Shown: positions 1-8,690 of the stretch, piece by piece
Position numbering within the stretch: the stretch's first letter is position 1
How the letters are laid out: the number at the start of each line of letters is the position of its first letter
Assembly (NCBI RefSeq): GCF_000721605.1
Contig: NZ_JOIZ01000019.1
Location: 186,001 to 250,000 of the forward strand
DNA: 64,000 bases
Direction of reading: 5' to 3'
From: Streptomyces sp. NRRL S-37
Lineage (GTDB): Bacteria; Actinomycetota; Actinomycetes; Streptomycetales; Streptomycetaceae
Made by a program: the position numbers and the translations under genes
Notes under the pieces: model-generated
Databases searched by the model: none
What the model was told of the DNA's origin: nothing
What the model saw: only the letters and a program-made list of their open reading frames with translations

Positions 1-252
1 GACCGCGAGGTCCGCGGAGACGAGGCCGACTGCGGCTGCGAGACCGCGACGCCCGGCACACCGTTCACCGACCTGTGCGCGATCAGCGCCCGCGTACCGC
101 ACCCGGTGGCGGTGCTGGACCAGGAGGGCGCGCTCGTCGGGGTCGTGCCCCGGCAGCGCCTCGTCGGCTTCCTCGGCGACGAGGAGTCCGACCCCGGGGT
201 CTGCGACACCCCGCGCGACAAGGGCGGCGAGAAGGTGATGGCCCGTGCCTAG
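1..252 (+). CDS. glycine betaine/proline ABC transporter, ATP-binding subunit (C-terminal 83 residues only)
   Basis: The window opens inside this gene; the reading frame starts at base 1 and ends at TAG 250-252. The visible part resembles the end of a CBS-type regulatory tail (HPVAVLDQEGALVGVVP, then QRLVGFL), which in the OpuA/ProU family follows the ATPase and senses ionic strength. The Walker motifs lie outside the window. It overlaps the next gene by 8 nt, so the two are almost certainly co-transcribed and translationally coupled. Assignment rests mainly on the downstream permease/binding protein and on the CBS-like strand pattern; the family is likely, the exact substrate is inferred. 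Confidence 0.75.
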   Translation, partial: DREVRGDEADCGCETATPGTPFTDLCAISARVPHPVAVLDQEGALVGVVPRQRLVGFLGDEESDPGVCDTPRDKGGEKVMARA

Positions 253-2860
253 GATTCCGCTCGGCGACTGGGTCAACAGCGCCGTCGACTGGCTGCTCGC
301 CCACGTCAGCTGGCTGTTCGACTTCTTCAAGGCCGTCTTCACCGGCGCCTACGACGGTGTCAACGCCGTCCTCCAGGCCCCCGAACCGCTGATCCTCTGC
401 GGCATCTTCGCGGTCATCGCCTTCTGGCTGCGCGGCACCTTCGCCGGTGTCCTCACCTTCCTCGGTTTCGCCTTCCTCGACTCCATGGAGCTGTGGGAGG
501 ACTCGATGGTGACGCTGGCGCTGGTCATCGTCGCCACGGTGATCGCGCTGGTCGTATCGGTGCCGGTGGGCGTCTGGGCGGCCCGCTCGGACCGGGTCAG
601 CGCCGTGGTCCGGCCGGTCCTGGACTTCATGCAGACACTGCCCGCGATGATCTACCTCATCCCGGCGATCCTGTTCTTCGGGACCGGCTCCGCCCCGGGC
701 ATCGTCGCCACCCTGATCTTCGCGCTCGCCCCGGGCGTGCGCATGACCGAGCTGGGCATCCGCCAGGTCGACAAGGAACTGGTCGAGGCGGCCGAGGCGT
801 TCGGCACCACCCCCCGCGACACCCTGCTGCGGGTGCAGCTCCCGCTGGCGCTGCCCACGGTGATGGCGGGCGTCAACCAGGTCATCATGCTCGGCCTGTC
901 CATGGCCGCGATCGCCGGCATGGTCGGCACCGGCGGACTCGGCGGCGCGGTCATCGAGGCCATCGGACAGCTCAACATCGGCCTCGGCGCCGAGGCCGGC
1001 ATCGCCATCGTCGTCCTGGCGATCTACCTGGACCGCATGACCAGCGCCCTGGGCACCCAGGTCTCCCCGCTCGGCCGGCGCGCCGCCGCCAAGGCACGCG
1101 CCGCGCAGGGACTGAGGGTCTGGTCCTACCGGCCCCGCCCGCAGGTCGCCGTGATCGGTGTCGTCGTCCTCGCCCTGGTCGCGGGCGGCATGGGGATCTT
1201 CGGCGGCAGCGGCTCCAAGACCACCACCACCGCCGGCGGCGAGAAGGTCGGCGACGGCAAGAAGGTCACCATCGGCTACATCCCCTGGGACGAGGGCGTC
1301 GCCTCCACCTTCCTGTGGAAGGAGATCCTGGAGCGGCGCGGTTTCGAGGTCGAGGCCAAGCAGTTTGAGGCCGGCCCGCTCTACACCGCCCTCGCACAGG
1401 GCGACGTCGACTTCCAGACGGACGCCTGGCTGCCCACCACCCACGAGGCGTACTGGAAGAAGTACGGCGAGCGGCTCGACGACCTCGGCTCCTGGTACGG
1501 CGAGACGTCGCTGGAGCTGACCGTCCCGTCGTACATGAAGGACGTCGACAGCCTGGAGGACCTCAAGGGCAAGGCCGGCCTCTTCGACGGGGAGATCACC
1601 GGCATCGAGTCCAGCGCCGGCATGATGGGCCTGCTGAAGGACAAGGTCCTCAAGGAGTACGGCCTGGACAAGGAGTACAAGGTCGTCGACAGCTCCACCC
1701 CGGCGATGCTGGCCGAGCTCAAGCGGGCCTACAGCAAGAAGGAACCGGTCGTCGTCACGCTCTGGTCGCCGCACTGGGCGTACAGCGACTACGACCTGAA
1801 GAAGCTGAAGGACCCCAAGGGAAGCTGGGGCAAGGGCGACGGCGTGCACACGGTGTCACGCAAGGGCTTCGCCGGCGACAACCCGCTCGTCGGGAAGTGG
1901 CTGAAGGACTTCTCGATGACCGAGGAGGAGCTCACCGGCCTGGAGGCCGAGATCAACAAGGCAGGCAAGGGCAGGCAGCAGGACGCCGTCCGCACCTGGC
2001 TGAAGGCCAACCCCGGCGTGGTCGACGAGCTGGCCCCGGTCCAGGGCTCCGGTGACACCCCCGCCGAGGCGAAGCGGCCGCTGGACGTGGCCTGGTTCCC
2101 CTGGGACGAGGACATCGCCGTCACCTACCTGTGGAAGAACGTCCTGGAGCGTCGCGGCTACACGCTGAACCTCAAGCAGATGGAGGTCGGCCCGGTCTAC
2201 ACCGGCCTCGCCTCCGGTGACCTCGACCTCAACTTCGACGCCTGGCTGCCGCACGCGCAGAAGAACTACTGGGACAAGAGCAAGGACGACCTCACCGACC
2301 TGGGCACCTGGTACGAGCCCACCTCGCTGGAGATCGCCGTCCCCTCGTACGTCAAGGACGTCACGTCCCTGGCGGACCTCAAGGGCAAGGCCGACCTGTT
2401 CGACGGGCGGATCATCGGCATCGAACCGGGCACCGGCGAGATGCAGCTGCTCAAGAACGAGGTCCTGCCGGGCTACGGCCTGGAGGACGAGTACGAGGTC
2501 GTCGACGGCTCCACGCCGGCGATGCTGGCCGAGCTCAAGCGCGCCCTCGCCAAGAAGGAGCCGGTCGCGGTCACCCTGTGGTCGCCGCACTGGGCCTACA
2601 GCGAGTACGAGCTGACCAAGCTGAAGGACCCCGAGAAGGCCTTCGGCGAGGGCAACACGATCCGCACCATCGCGAGCGAGAAGTTCCCCGGGCAGTACCC
2701 CGAGCTCACGAAGTGGATCAAGGGCTGGCACATGAGCGAGGACGAGCTGGGCAGCCTGGAGGCCGAGATCAAGAACCGCGGCCAGGGCCACGAGGAGGAG
2801 GCCGTCGCCGCCTGGCTGGAGGAGCACCCGGACATGGTGGAGCGGATGACCCCGCGGTAG
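245..2860 (+). CDS. glycine betaine ABC transporter permease fused to two tandem substrate-binding domains
   Basis: 871 residues from a GTG at 245. Residues about 1-290 form a ProW-type permease with several membrane segments and the EAA-loop region (ELVEAAEAFGTTP). A further membrane segment near 295-320 leads to two OpuAC-type binding domains, about 338-595 and 610-868. Both carry the IPWDE/FPWDE start, a DAWLP strand and the WSPHWAY segment whose tryptophans make the aromatic cage for quaternary ammonium ligands. Permease-binding protein fusions are known in this family; two binding domains per chain means four per transporter dimer. The function is osmoprotectant uptake at the plasma membrane, powered by the overlapping upstream ATPase gene. 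The two domains have diverged clearly, so the duplication is not recent. Confidence 0.92.
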   Translation: MPRIPLGDWVNSAVDWLLAHVSWLFDFFKAVFTGAYDGVNAVLQAPEPLILCGIFAVIAFWLRGTFAGVLTFLGFAFLDSMELWEDSMVTLALVIVATVIALVVSVPVGVWAARSDRVSAVVRPVLDFMQTLPAMIYLIPAILFFGTGSAPGIVATLIFALAPGVRMTELGIRQVDKELVEAAEAFGTTPRDTLLRVQLPLALPTVMAGVNQVIMLGLSMAAIAGMVGTGGLGGAVIEAIGQLNIGLGAEAGIAIVVLAIYLDRMTSALGTQVSPLGRRAAAKARAAQGLRVWSYRPRPQVAVIGVVVLALVAGGMGIFGGSGSKTTTTAGGEKVGDGKKVTIGYIPWDEGVASTFLWKEILERRGFEVEAKQFEAGPLYTALAQGDVDFQTDAWLPTTHEAYWKKYGERLDDLGSWYGETSLELTVPSYMKDVDSLEDLKGKAGLFDGEITGIESSAGMMGLLKDKVLKEYGLDKEYKVVDSSTPAMLAELKRAYSKKEPVVVTLWSPHWAYSDYDLKKLKDPKGSWGKGDGVHTVSRKGFAGDNPLVGKWLKDFSMTEEELTGLEAEINKAGKGRQQDAVRTWLKANPGVVDELAPVQGSGDTPAEAKRPLDVAWFPWDEDIAVTYLWKNVLERRGYTLNLKQMEVGPVYTGLASGDLDLNFDAWLPHAQKNYWDKSKDDLTDLGTWYEPTSLEIAVPSYVKDVTSLADLKGKADLFDGRIIGIEPGTGEMQLLKNEVLPGYGLEDEYEVVDGSTPAMLAELKRALAKKEPVAVTLWSPHWAYSEYELTKLKDPEKAFGEGNTIRTIASEKFPGQYPELTKWIKGWHMSEDELGSLEAEIKNRGQGHEEEAVAAWLEEHPDMVERMTPR

Positions 2861-2889
2861 ACGGCTCCGCGGCGACCGCCGCACCGGCC

Positions 2890-2947
2890 GCCCGAGGGGC
2901 GGGCCCGGCCACGCACCTGACGGCGCGGCCGGGCCCGCCCCTCGGGC
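2890..2947. terminator. strong inverted repeat after the betaine transporter operon
   Basis: A perfect 21-bp inverted repeat (2890-2910 with 2927-2947) with a 16-nt loop begins 30 nt after the stop codon of the transporter. There is no T-run, which is usual for Streptomyces terminators. It should end the operon and may protect the 3' end. Confidence 0.8.
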
Positions 2948-3270
2948 ATGTCCGGAACCGGACGGGAACACGGCAGGAATCCGGACAACCACGGAGCGTG
3001 ATGCTCTCCCCGGGCCTCCTGGTGACCTTCCGCCGGGTGAGGGGAACAATGGCGGGAACACCCCTTATCGCGCCCCGGGGGAACCGAGGGGCCCCCGGAG
3101 CGGCTGGCGTGAACCGGCGGGTCGGCGCCGGTCGCGTGCGACGGCGACGTGGCAGGCGCCTGAAACGGTTTGCCGAACATGCGTAGGGTGCAGACAACCC
3201 ACGAGAAGGAGCGCGCCGGGTCCGCGGCGCACGGGGTGCGGGACGATCGGCGGAGGAGGGAGCCGGAGCG

Positions 3271-3840
3271 ATGGGCGACCACAAGGAACAGCCCTTGCGG
3301 GTGGGCGCGGCCGTGCGGCGGCGACGCCGCGCGCTGGACCTCACCCTCGCCGTCGTGGCCGAGCGCAGCGGCCTGTCGGTTCCCTTCCTCAGCCAGATCG
3401 AGAACGAACGGGCGCGTCCCAGCCAGAGCTCCCTGGAGAAGGTCGCCGACGCCCTGCGCACCACCGCCGTGGAGCTCCTCGCCGCCGCCGACCCGGCGTG
3501 CAGCGTGGACGTCGTCCGTGCCGAGGGCGCCGAGCCGTGGGCGGAACCGCGGGTGCGCTCCCTGGTGCGCGGTCACCACCAGATGCACGCCTCCGAGTTC
3601 ACCGGCGACCATGACGCCGGCCGCGAACTGCAGTTCCGCAACGACCAGTTGATGTACGTGGCGGACGGCGCGGTGGAGATCGAGGCGGAGGGCCGCGCGT
3701 ACCGCCTCGGCCGCGGCGACACCCTGTACCTCACCGGAGGCGTCCGGCACCGCTGGCGGGCCACGGTCCCGGAGACCCGGCTGCTGGTCGTCGCCGTCGC
3801 CGAGCACATCGAGGCGCTGCGGGACAAGCCCCGCCGATGA
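3271..3840 (+). CDS. XRE-family regulator with C-terminal cupin domain
   Basis: 189 residues; ATG at 3271 preceded by GGAGGAGG. Residues about 10-70 are a helix-turn-helix of the XRE/Cro type (LDLTLAVVAERSGLSVPFLSQIENERARPS), and about 105-180 a small cupin barrel (NDQLMYVADGAVEIEAEG, then GDTLYLTGGVRHRW with a metal-type histidine). This HTH-cupin architecture is common in regulators of amine, amino-acid and polyamine metabolism, where the cupin binds the effector. It stands alone on the plus strand between the betaine transporter and a decayed gene, and its target is not evident from the sequence. Confidence 0.88.
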   Translation: MGDHKEQPLRVGAAVRRRRRALDLTLAVVAERSGLSVPFLSQIENERARPSQSSLEKVADALRTTAVELLAAADPACSVDVVRAEGAEPWAEPRVRSLVRGHHQMHASEFTGDHDAGRELQFRNDQLMYVADGAVEIEAEGRAYRLGRGDTLYLTGGVRHRWRATVPETRLLVVAVAEHIEALRDKPRR

Positions 3841-4135
3841 GCCCCGCCCGGGTCGTCTCCCTCGTCCCGTCGCTGACGGAGGCCGTCTGGCGGCCCTGCG
3901 CGCGGCGGGCCTCGACCGTGCTGGTGACCGAGGTACGGACACTGTCCCAGGCCTTCGGCGGACCGGACCGGGTGCTCACGGCGTGCAGGGTACGGGCCCG
4001 CCCCCGCCGGCTGGACGAGGCCGAGGCGGCCTGCCCTGCGCCCTCGGCGACGGCCGGCACCTCACCTGGTACGGGCCGTCGCTGACCGGGGCGCCGGCGG
4101 TGCTGGGGCGGGCCCTGCGAGCAGCGCGCCGCTGA
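3837..4135 (+). pseudogene. remnant of a cobalamin/metal-receptor-type binding protein (helical backbone metal receptor)
   Basis: The start overlaps the previous stop (ATGA). The first residues, RVVSLVPSLTEAV, are the standard opening of BtuF-like helical-backbone metal receptors found next to HTH regulators in streptomycetes. The frame is then lost and stops at 4085. In another frame the segment ending at TGA 4133-4135 reads DGRHLTWYGPSL followed by an alanine/arginine-rich tail, matching the usual C-terminal end of the same family. Only about 100 codons remain of a protein normally near 250-300 residues, so most of the middle is deleted and the ends are out of frame. The 3' end overlaps the convergent exporter gene. 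Family assignment is from recall of the end motifs. Confidence 0.6.
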
Positions 4136-5234
4136 ACAGGCCGCGCGCCGTGCACCAGACGGCGACGGCCCAGGCACCGGCCAGCAGGGCGTACAGGGCG
4201 AGCGTCAGGACGTCGTAGACGAGCAGCCCGGTGTGCGAGGCGAGGGCCCCGGCGCCGGTGACACAGGTGCCGACCGGGAACGTGAACGACCACCACGTCA
4301 TCGCGAAGCGCATGCCCCGCCGCCACGCCCGTACGACATGCGCGGCGGCGAGGCAGAGCCACAGCAGCGCGAACCCCGTGACGGGCACTCCGTACAGGAC
4401 GGCGAGCACCCGGAAGCCCTCGTCGTACGGCGTCGGCACGACCCCCGGGGCGATGTCCGCGAAGGCGCCGACGGCGGTCGTGGACTGGCCGAGCGGACCG
4501 AGCACCAGGAACAGCGACGGGGTGAGCGCGAGGGGCAGCGGACCGTGGGTGAGCAGCCGGCCGAAGACCAGCGGCAGCGTCATCAGGGTGGCCAGGAGGC
4601 TGAGCCCGAACATTGCGACACAGGCGAGCAGCAGGGTCGCGCGGGGCTGGCCCTGAGGGAGGTACGGCACCAGGCGGGGCCCGAGCGCGGCGGACACCAT
4701 GGGGGCGACCAGCGGCAGCAGCCAGACGGGCGTCACCTCCCGCGCCGTCACCCGGTGGCGTACGGCCATCAGGTACGGGACGGCCACGGCGGCGGCCAGC
4801 CCGACGGCCGTACCGGCGGTGAACAGCACGGCGTCGAGGACGACGGCCGCGCGCAGCCCGGTCCAGTCCCGCCCGACGGACAGGGCGCCGCCGCCGACGG
4901 CCAGCAGGGCCATGGAGAGGCAGCCGTAGAACGGCGCCACGGCGGGGTCGAGGAGGTGGGCGCGGGCCCGGTCGCGGTGGTGGACCCAGTGCAGGGCGCG
5001 GGCGGCGAGCAGGACCGCCAGGAGGGCGAGGGACAGCGCCCAGACGGCGGTGAGCACGGGGCGCGGGACGGCCGCGTGCGCGGGGAGCGCGGCGCCCGCT
5101 CCGGCGACGATGGCGGTGCCCATCACGCAGGCGTACCAGTGGGGTCCGAGGTGACGGACGGCGGTGGCACGCGGGGGCCGTGCGGTGGCACGGGGGAGGG
5201 GCGGCGAGGGCCGGGTTGCGGTGACCATGGTCAT
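4062..5234 (-). CDS. TDT-family (tellurite resistance/dicarboxylate) membrane exporter
   Basis: About 390 residues from ATG 5234 (a second ATG lies two codons further in). The protein is nearly all hydrophobic helices, about ten, beginning at HLGPHWYACVMGTAIV, which is the first-helix signature of the TehA/Mae1/SLAC1 fold. Relatives transport C4-dicarboxylates, sulfite or other anions, or give tellurite resistance; the substrate cannot be chosen from sequence. It is transcribed divergently from a LysR gene across 64 bp, so that regulator very likely controls it. An upstream in-frame start at 5306 is rejected because it would cover the regulator's start and its operator palindrome. Confidence 0.85.
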   Translation of the reverse strand: MTMVTATRPSPPLPRATARPPRATAVRHLGPHWYACVMGTAIVAGAGAALPAHAAVPRPVLTAVWALSLALLAVLLAARALHWVHHRDRARAHLLDPAVAPFYGCLSMALLAVGGGALSVGRDWTGLRAAVVLDAVLFTAGTAVGLAAAVAVPYLMAVRHRVTAREVTPVWLLPLVAPMVSAALGPRLVPYLPQGQPRATLLLACVAMFGLSLLATLMTLPLVFGRLLTHGPLPLALTPSLFLVLGPLGQSTTAVGAFADIAPGVVPTPYDEGFRVLAVLYGVPVTGFALLWLCLAAAHVVRAWRRGMRFAMTWWSFTFPVGTCVTGAGALASHTGLLVYDVLTLALYALLAGAWAVAVWCTARGLFSGALLAGPAPAPPAPRSATARTR

Positions 5235-5284
5235 ACGGTCGGACCGGCGGGGCGCCGCCACCAGGGAGCCCTCCTCTATGGCGG

Positions 5285-5301
5285 CATAAGCTGGGCTTAT
5301 G
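5285..5301. promoter_or_regulatory. LysR-type operator palindrome overlapping the regulator's start codon
   Basis: CATAAGC-TGG-GCTTATG is a perfect 7+7 palindrome with a 3-bp centre. It contains a T-N11-A core and covers the ATG of the LysR gene (5299-5301) and lies 51 bp upstream of the exporter start. It is a good candidate for the recognition site of that LysR protein, giving autorepression and control of the divergent exporter. Confidence 0.65.
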
Positions 5302-6240
5302 AGCACAACGGATGACCACGACCCTCCAGGGCACCGCTCCGCGAGCCCGGGGTCCCTGGCTCACCGGGTGCCGGACCTCGGGGCGCTGGAGCTGCTGCTG
5401 GCGGTGGCGCGGCTGGGGAGCCTGGGCGGGGCGGCGCGGGAGCTGGGCATCACCCAGCCCGCCGCCAGCAGCCGGATCCGGTCGATGGAACGACAGCTCG
5501 GAGTGGCGCTCGTCGACCGCTCGCCGCGCGGGTCGCGGCTGACCGACGCGGGGGCGCTGGTCACCGACTGGGCGCGGCGGATCGTGGAGGCGGCGGAGGC
5601 CTTCGACGCGGGCGCGCAGGCGCTGCGGGACCGCAGGGACTCGCGGCTGCGGGTGGCGGCGAGCATGACGATCGCCGAGTACCTGCTGCCGGGGTGGCTG
5701 CTCGCGCTGCGCGCGGACCGGCCGGACACGGCGGTGTCGCTGCTGGCCGGGAACTCGGCGGCGGTGGCGGAGCGGCTGCTGGCGGGGGAGGCGGACGTGG
5801 GGTTCGTGGAGGGGCTCACGGTGCCGGCGGGGCTGGACTCCGCGGTGATCGCCCATGACCGGCTGATCGTGGTCGCGGCGCCGTCGCACGCGTGGGCCCG
5901 CCGGCGGCGGCCGATCGCGGCGGAGGAGCTGGCGAGCACGCCGTTGATCCTGCGGGAGAAGGGGTCGGGGACGCGGCAGGTTCTGGACGCGGCGCTCGGG
6001 GGACTGGCCCGGCCGTTGATCGAGCTTTCCTCCACGACGGCGGTCAAGGCGGCCGCCGTCGGCGGTGCCGGGCCGGCGGTGCTCAGTGAACTCGCGGTGG
6101 GGGAGGAGCTGGCGATGCGGCGGCTGGTGCGGATTCCTGTCGACGGGATCGCCCTCGCCCGGGATTTGCGTGCGGTGTGGCCGGCGGGGCATCGGCCCAC
6201 GGGGCCGGCGCGGGATCTGTTGTCGCTGACGCGGGGGTGA
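5299..6240 (+). CDS. LysR-family transcriptional regulator
   Basis: 313 residues. The N-terminal winged helix-turn-helix covers about 25-85 (LELLLAVARLGSLGGAARELG, ITQPAASSRIRSMERQLG), followed by a LysR effector-binding domain to the C-terminus. The ATG is embedded in a palindrome and no ribosome binding site precedes it, so the message may be leaderless or a start slightly downstream may be used. The arrangement, divergent to a TDT exporter with a shared 64-bp intergenic region, matches CbbR/YeiE-like regulators that control adjacent membrane transporters. The inducer is unknown. Confidence 0.9.
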   Translation: MSTTDDHDPPGHRSASPGSLAHRVPDLGALELLLAVARLGSLGGAARELGITQPAASSRIRSMERQLGVALVDRSPRGSRLTDAGALVTDWARRIVEAAEAFDAGAQALRDRRDSRLRVAASMTIAEYLLPGWLLALRADRPDTAVSLLAGNSAAVAERLLAGEADVGFVEGLTVPAGLDSAVIAHDRLIVVAAPSHAWARRRRPIAAEELASTPLILREKGSGTRQVLDAALGGLARPLIELSSTTAVKAAAVGGAGPAVLSELAVGEELAMRRLVRIPVDGIALARDLRAVWPAGHRPTGPARDLLSLTRG

Positions 6241-6283
6241 GCCTTGCTGTGGCTGGGCGGGGGTGGGTTGCGCTGCCCGGCGC

Positions 6284-7078
6284 TCATGGGGTGCCGTCGC
6301 GCCCACCCGTGCCGCTGGGGGCACCTCCCAGGCCTTTAAGGCACTGGGGGAGGCACGACTGCCCGCGGAGGGCGGGCTGCTTTCCCGCGGGAAGCGGCTG
6401 TGCGGCGTTGGTCAGGGCTTGCATGATGCGTAGGTCGGTGCCCATTTCCGGGTGCCATTGGACGCCCAGGACCCACGGGGATGTCGGGAGTTCGATCGCC
6501 TCCACCGTGCCGTCCTCCGCGTACGCCGACGGGATCAGGTCCGTGCCCAGGCGGTCCACCGCCTGGTGGTGGTAGGTGGGGACGGAGGTCTGTTCCGGGG
6601 CGATGCCGCCGTAGAGGGTGCCGGGGACCGGCTTGACCGGGTGGTGGCCGAAGACGCCCGGACCCTCCGCGTGGCCGTCGATGTGCTGGGCCAGGGTGCC
6701 GCCCAGGGCGACGTTCAGGAGCTGCATGCCGCGGCAGATGCCCAGCAGCGGGATCCGGCGGTCCAGGGCCGCCTCGATCAGGGCGAGTTCCCAGGCGTCC
6801 CGGGTCCGGGCGGGCGGTCCCGTGCGCGGGTCGGGCTCGGCGCCGTAGCGGACGGGTTCCACGTCCGGGCCGCCCGCGACGACCAGGCCGTCGAGCCGGG
6901 CCACGGCCGCCGCCGCGCGCTTTGGCGCGTCCGGCGGGAGCATCGCGGCCAGTCCGCCCGCCCGCTGCACCAGCCGCGGATAGCCGGCCGGCAGCAGCGC
7001 GGCGTCCAGCCGCCACACTCCCCAGCGCACACCGGACTCCGCGTACGTGCTGATGCCGATGAGTGGTCTGGCCGTCAT
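6284..7078 (-). CDS. class I glutamine amidotransferase-type gamma-glutamyl hydrolase (PuuD-like)
   Basis: 264 residues from ATG 7078, preceded by AAAGGTG at a good distance. The peptidase C26 fold is clear: substrate loop VAGGPDVEPVRYG, nucleophile cysteine in LLGICRGMQLLN, and the His/Glu pair in GVQWHPEMG. PuuD relatives cleave gamma-glutamyl-GABA; beside a GlnA4-type synthetase it would remove glutamate from the oxidised gamma-glutamyl product. It is followed closely downstream of the permease gene (21 nt), so they probably form one minus-strand unit. The last ~25 codons are encoded by a dispersed repeat element (see 6300-6368), making the C-terminal tail unlike other family members. Confidence 0.88.
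   Translation of the reverse strand: MTARPLIGISTYAESGVRWGVWRLDAALLPAGYPRLVQRAGGLAAMLPPDAPKRAAAAVARLDGLVVAGGPDVEPVRYGAEPDPRTGPPARTRDAWELALIEAALDRRIPLLGICRGMQLLNVALGGTLAQHIDGHAEGPGVFGHHPVKPVPGTLYGGIAPEQTSVPTYHHQAVDRLGTDLIPSAYAEDGTVEAIELPTSPWVLGVQWHPEMGTDLRIMQALTNAAQPLPAGKQPALRGQSCLPQCLKGLGGAPSGTGGRDGTP
6300..6368. repeat. dispersed ~69-bp palindromic element, copy A
   Basis: The sequence from CGCCCACCCGTGCCGC through CAGGCCTTTAAGGCACTG to GCCCGCGG recurs in inverse orientation at 51230-51300 with only a few differences. The core is internally palindromic (CCTCCCAGGCCTTTAAGG...). It lies inside the 3' end of the hydrolase gene and has supplied its terminal codons. Confidence 0.85.
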
Positions 7079-7099
7079 GCCGGTCACCTTTCCCGCACC

Positions 7100-8545
7100 T
7101 CAGTCCCGTGACAACTCGGCCTCGGCCGCCGCCAGGGCCGCGAACTCCTCCTCCGGCGCCTTCGCCACCAGGTGCCTGCGGCTGTAGAGACCGAAGTACG
7201 CCACGGCCACGATGTAGACCGCCAGCGCGATGAACGCCGCCGTCACGTCCACCAGGAACGTCGCCACCAGCGCCGCACAGGCCAGCACCAGCGCCACCGA
7301 CGAGGTGAGCACCCCGCCCGGCGTGCGGTACGGCCGCGGCAGCTCCGGCTCCCGGCGGCGCAGCACGATGTGCGAGAGGGACATCAGCGCGTACGAGATC
7401 GTCGCGCCGAAGACGGCGATGTTCAGCATGCGCGCGCCGTCGCCGGACCCGGCGGCCAGCGCGAAGCCGATCGCGCCGGGCACCAGCAGACCGAGGTAGG
7501 GCGCCCTGCGGCGGCTGGTGAGGGAGAGGAACCTCGGCAGGTAGCCCGCGCGGGACAGCGCGAAGAGCTGCCGTGAGCCGGCGTAGATCAGCGAGAAGAA
7601 CGAGGCGACCAGCCCCGCGAGGCCCGCGTAGTTCACGATCCGGCTGAGCGCCGTCGCCTCGCCGTCCGGCTGGAGCGCCTCCACCAGCGGGTTGCCCGCC
7701 TCCTGCACCGCCGCCGAGCCGCGCGCCCCGGCCGCCGCGAAGAAGGTCACCACGGCCAGCACCGCCAGGATGCCCATGGACCAGCGGATCGCCCTCGGCA
7801 GCGTACGGGCCGGCTCCCTGGTCTCCTCGGCGGCCAGCGGTACGCCCTCCACGCCCAGGAAGAACCACATGCCGAACGGGAACGCCGCCCAGATGCCCAG
7901 CAGCCCCATCGGCAGCCAGGAGCTCGCGCCGAACGCGGAGGAATCCACCGGGATGTCGTCCAGCGAGGAGGCGTCGAACTCGGGCAGCGCCCCCAGCGCG
8001 AACACGACCAGCGCCGCCACCGCGATGCCCGTGACGACGAAGCTGAAGCGCAGCGCCTCGCCCACGCCCCACAGATGGATGCCGATGAAGATCACGAAGC
8101 AGGCCAGGTACACCGGCCAGCCGGACTCCAGGCCGAACAGGCCCAGTGACTCGACGTAGTCGCCGATGAAGAGGGAGATCGCGGCGGGCGCGAGGACGTA
8201 CTCGATGAGGATCGCGGTGCCGGTGAGGAAGCCGCCCCACGGTCCGAGCGCCCGGCGGGCGAAGCCGTAGCCGCCGCCGGCCGTGGGCAGGACCGACGAC
8301 AGCTCGGCGAGGGCGAAGACCATGCAGGTGTACATGGCGCCCATCAGCACCATGGCGATCGCCAGGCCGCCGAAGCCGCCCTCGGCCAGGCCGAAGTTCC
8401 AGCCCGAGTAGTCGCCGGACACGACATAGGCGACGCCGAGGCCGGTCAGCAGCAGCCAGCCGGCGCTGCCGCGGCGCAGCTTCCTGCGTTCGAGGTAGTC
8501 GTCCGGCTCATCGGCGGGTTCACGGGACGCGGACGGAAGGCTCAC
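7100..8545 (-). CDS. APC-superfamily amino acid/amine permease, ethanolamine permease type
   Basis: 481 residues from GTG 8545, preceded by GGGGAG. The N-terminus (DDYLERRKLRRG, then GLGVAYVVSGDYSGWNFGL) and the AELSSVLPTAGGGYGFARR loop are characteristic of the ethanolamine permease branch of the APC family, with about twelve membrane helices. It would import ethanolamine or a similar small amine by proton symport. It sits between the GntR regulator and the gamma-glutamyl hydrolase on the same strand and faces the synthetase gene, which supports an amine-utilisation role. Substrate is inferred from family branch and context. Confidence 0.88.
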   Translation of the reverse strand: MSLPSASREPADEPDDYLERRKLRRGSAGWLLLTGLGVAYVVSGDYSGWNFGLAEGGFGGLAIAMVLMGAMYTCMVFALAELSSVLPTAGGGYGFARRALGPWGGFLTGTAILIEYVLAPAAISLFIGDYVESLGLFGLESGWPVYLACFVIFIGIHLWGVGEALRFSFVVTGIAVAALVVFALGALPEFDASSLDDIPVDSSAFGASSWLPMGLLGIWAAFPFGMWFFLGVEGVPLAAEETREPARTLPRAIRWSMGILAVLAVVTFFAAAGARGSAAVQEAGNPLVEALQPDGEATALSRIVNYAGLAGLVASFFSLIYAGSRQLFALSRAGYLPRFLSLTSRRRAPYLGLLVPGAIGFALAAGSGDGARMLNIAVFGATISYALMSLSHIVLRRREPELPRPYRTPGGVLTSSVALVLACAALVATFLVDVTAAFIALAVYIVAVAYFGLYSRRHLVAKAPEEEFAALAAAEAELSRD

Positions 8546-8690
8546 AAGGCGACTCCCCAGGGGGCGGCGACGGCAGGGGGCAATGGAACGGATCCAGACC
8601 TTTGTGGGCCCATACCTTCGTGGTGTGTGCGCCACGAGCGCAAGCCCCGTGCGTTAAGCCGCGGTAAACCATCCGTGTGGCGTCACGCCC

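Noticed and set aside
83..1849. 588-codon minus-strand open frame opposite the betaine permease
   Set aside because: It is antisense to a clear ABC transporter; its low-complexity Gly/Ala/Asp/Val composition is the usual mirror of GC-rich coding DNA.
5235..5306. Longer N-terminus for the TDT exporter
   Set aside because: It would extend through the regulator's start and palindrome and adds residues not seen in the family.
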